Part shown: in pieces, positions 14,898 through 15,278 of the stretch
How the letters are laid out: every line of letters starts with the position of its first letter
Numbering within the stretch: position 1 is the stretch's first letter
NCBI GenBank assembly: GCA_036567085.1
Contig: DATCVG010000064.1
Coordinates: 1-15,278, forward strand
Direction: 5' to 3'
Source of the DNA: Methylopumilus sp036567085
GTDB lineage: Bacteria; Pseudomonadota; Gammaproteobacteria; Burkholderiales; Methylophilaceae
DNA: 15,278 nucleotides
Position numbers and translations under genes: made by a program
Notes under the pieces: model-generated
The model's database searches: none
The model's input: only the letters and a program-made list of their open reading frames with translations
Told to the model about the DNA's origin: nothing

Positions 14898-15278
14898 AGA
14901 TAATTTAAAAGATCTATTGGCTTATCAATGATATGGTGAGCATTCCAATTTTTACCATCATCGCCTGCTTCTAAATATCCATAACGTGCAATCATACTTA
15001 TCATACCAGCATCATTGGCTGCTATGACATCTCGTCTATCATCTCCTAAATAAATCACTTCAGATGGTTGAATAGAAAGCATCGATGCAGCTCTCATAAG
15101 ACCTTCAGGGGAAGGTTTTGGCGTATTTACGTCATCACCCGAAATAAGACATAGTGCATGTTTTAAAAGAGGATGATCCGTTACAATCGGTACTGAAAAT
15201 TTACTTGCTTTATTGGTCACGATACCCCAAGGTATTTTTTTACGATTTAAATCTTGAATTAATGCTTCTACACCATCC
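14894..15278 (-). CDS. gph: HAD phosphatase, phosphoglycolate phosphatase type (N-terminus cut)
   Basis: This partial HAD-superfamily gene runs off the window at its 5' end. Reading upstream of the internal GTG at 15220, the frame stays open to 15278 (GVEALIQDLNRKKIPWGIVTNK), so that GTG is not the start. Visible motifs are motif II threonine in GIVTNKAS, the motif III lysine in TPKPSPEGL, and motif IV GDDRRD followed by ANDAGM, as in Gph. The nucleophile aspartates (DxD) and cap domain lie outside the window. Gph removes 2-phosphoglycolate, formed by DNA repair or oxygenase side reactions. Related HAD sugar phosphatases (MupP, Gph-like) cannot be excluded. The gene overlaps recR tail to tail by four bases. 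Confidence 0.85.
   Translation of the reverse strand, partial: DGVEALIQDLNRKKIPWGIVTNKASKFSVPIVTDHPLLKHALCLISGDDVNTPKPSPEGLMRAASMLSIQPSEVIYLGDDRRDVIAANDAGMISMIARYGYLEAGDDGKNWNAHHIIDKPIDLLNYL

Noticed and set aside
1..15278. CRISPR array, insertion sequence, phage or defence island
   Set aside because: No spaced direct repeats, transposase, integrase or known defence domain was found on either strand.

Overview
The window is a compact, low-GC, AT-rich bacterial chromosome segment carrying housekeeping and central-carbon genes. Several protein types and linkages point to a betaproteobacterium: PpsA with PpsR, AcnB, class I fumarase, and ffs directly before dnaX-ybaB-recR. The low GC, very short gene gaps and the transaldolase/PEP synthase content best fit a genome-streamlined Methylophilaceae methylotroph (OM43 or 'Ca. 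Methylopumilus' type). That placement is an inference from content and was not tested by a search.

Layout. Positions 1-936 (minus) hold transaldolase, cut at its C-terminus by the window edge. A 474-bp non-coding region follows, the longest in the window. ppsA and ppsR (plus) overlap by one base. A periplasmic glutathione peroxidase-like gene (minus) and a small secreted protein of unknown function (plus) diverge from a shared 58-bp gap. acnB and a class I fumarase gene (minus) form a two-gene TCA operon, with tRNA-Ser(GGA) just upstream on the same strand. On the plus strand come an aldehyde dehydrogenase, a strong intrinsic terminator and a DUF779 gene whose start codon touches the terminator's T tract. 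Then follow the SRP 4.5S RNA gene ffs, dnaX, ybaB and recR. A phosphoglycolate phosphatase-type HAD gene (minus), cut at its N-terminus, ends the window.

How the genes work together. Transaldolase belongs to sugar-phosphate rearrangement (pentose phosphate or ribulose monophosphate cycles). PpsA makes PEP from pyruvate for gluconeogenesis, and PpsR switches PpsA by reversible threonine phosphorylation. AcnB and fumarase cover the citrate/isocitrate and fumarate/malate steps. The aldehyde dehydrogenase with its DUF779 partner is a recurrent bacterial pair. dnaX, ybaB and recR serve replication and recombinational repair; ffs RNA serves protein targeting.

The gene set is ordinary. I see no mobile element, CRISPR array, phage gene or defence cassette, and no convincing new system. 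The items most worth checking are a ten-A run in dnaX that meets an immediate -1 stop (a candidate tau/gamma frameshift), the terminator abutting the DUF779 start, and the unrecognised secreted protein.
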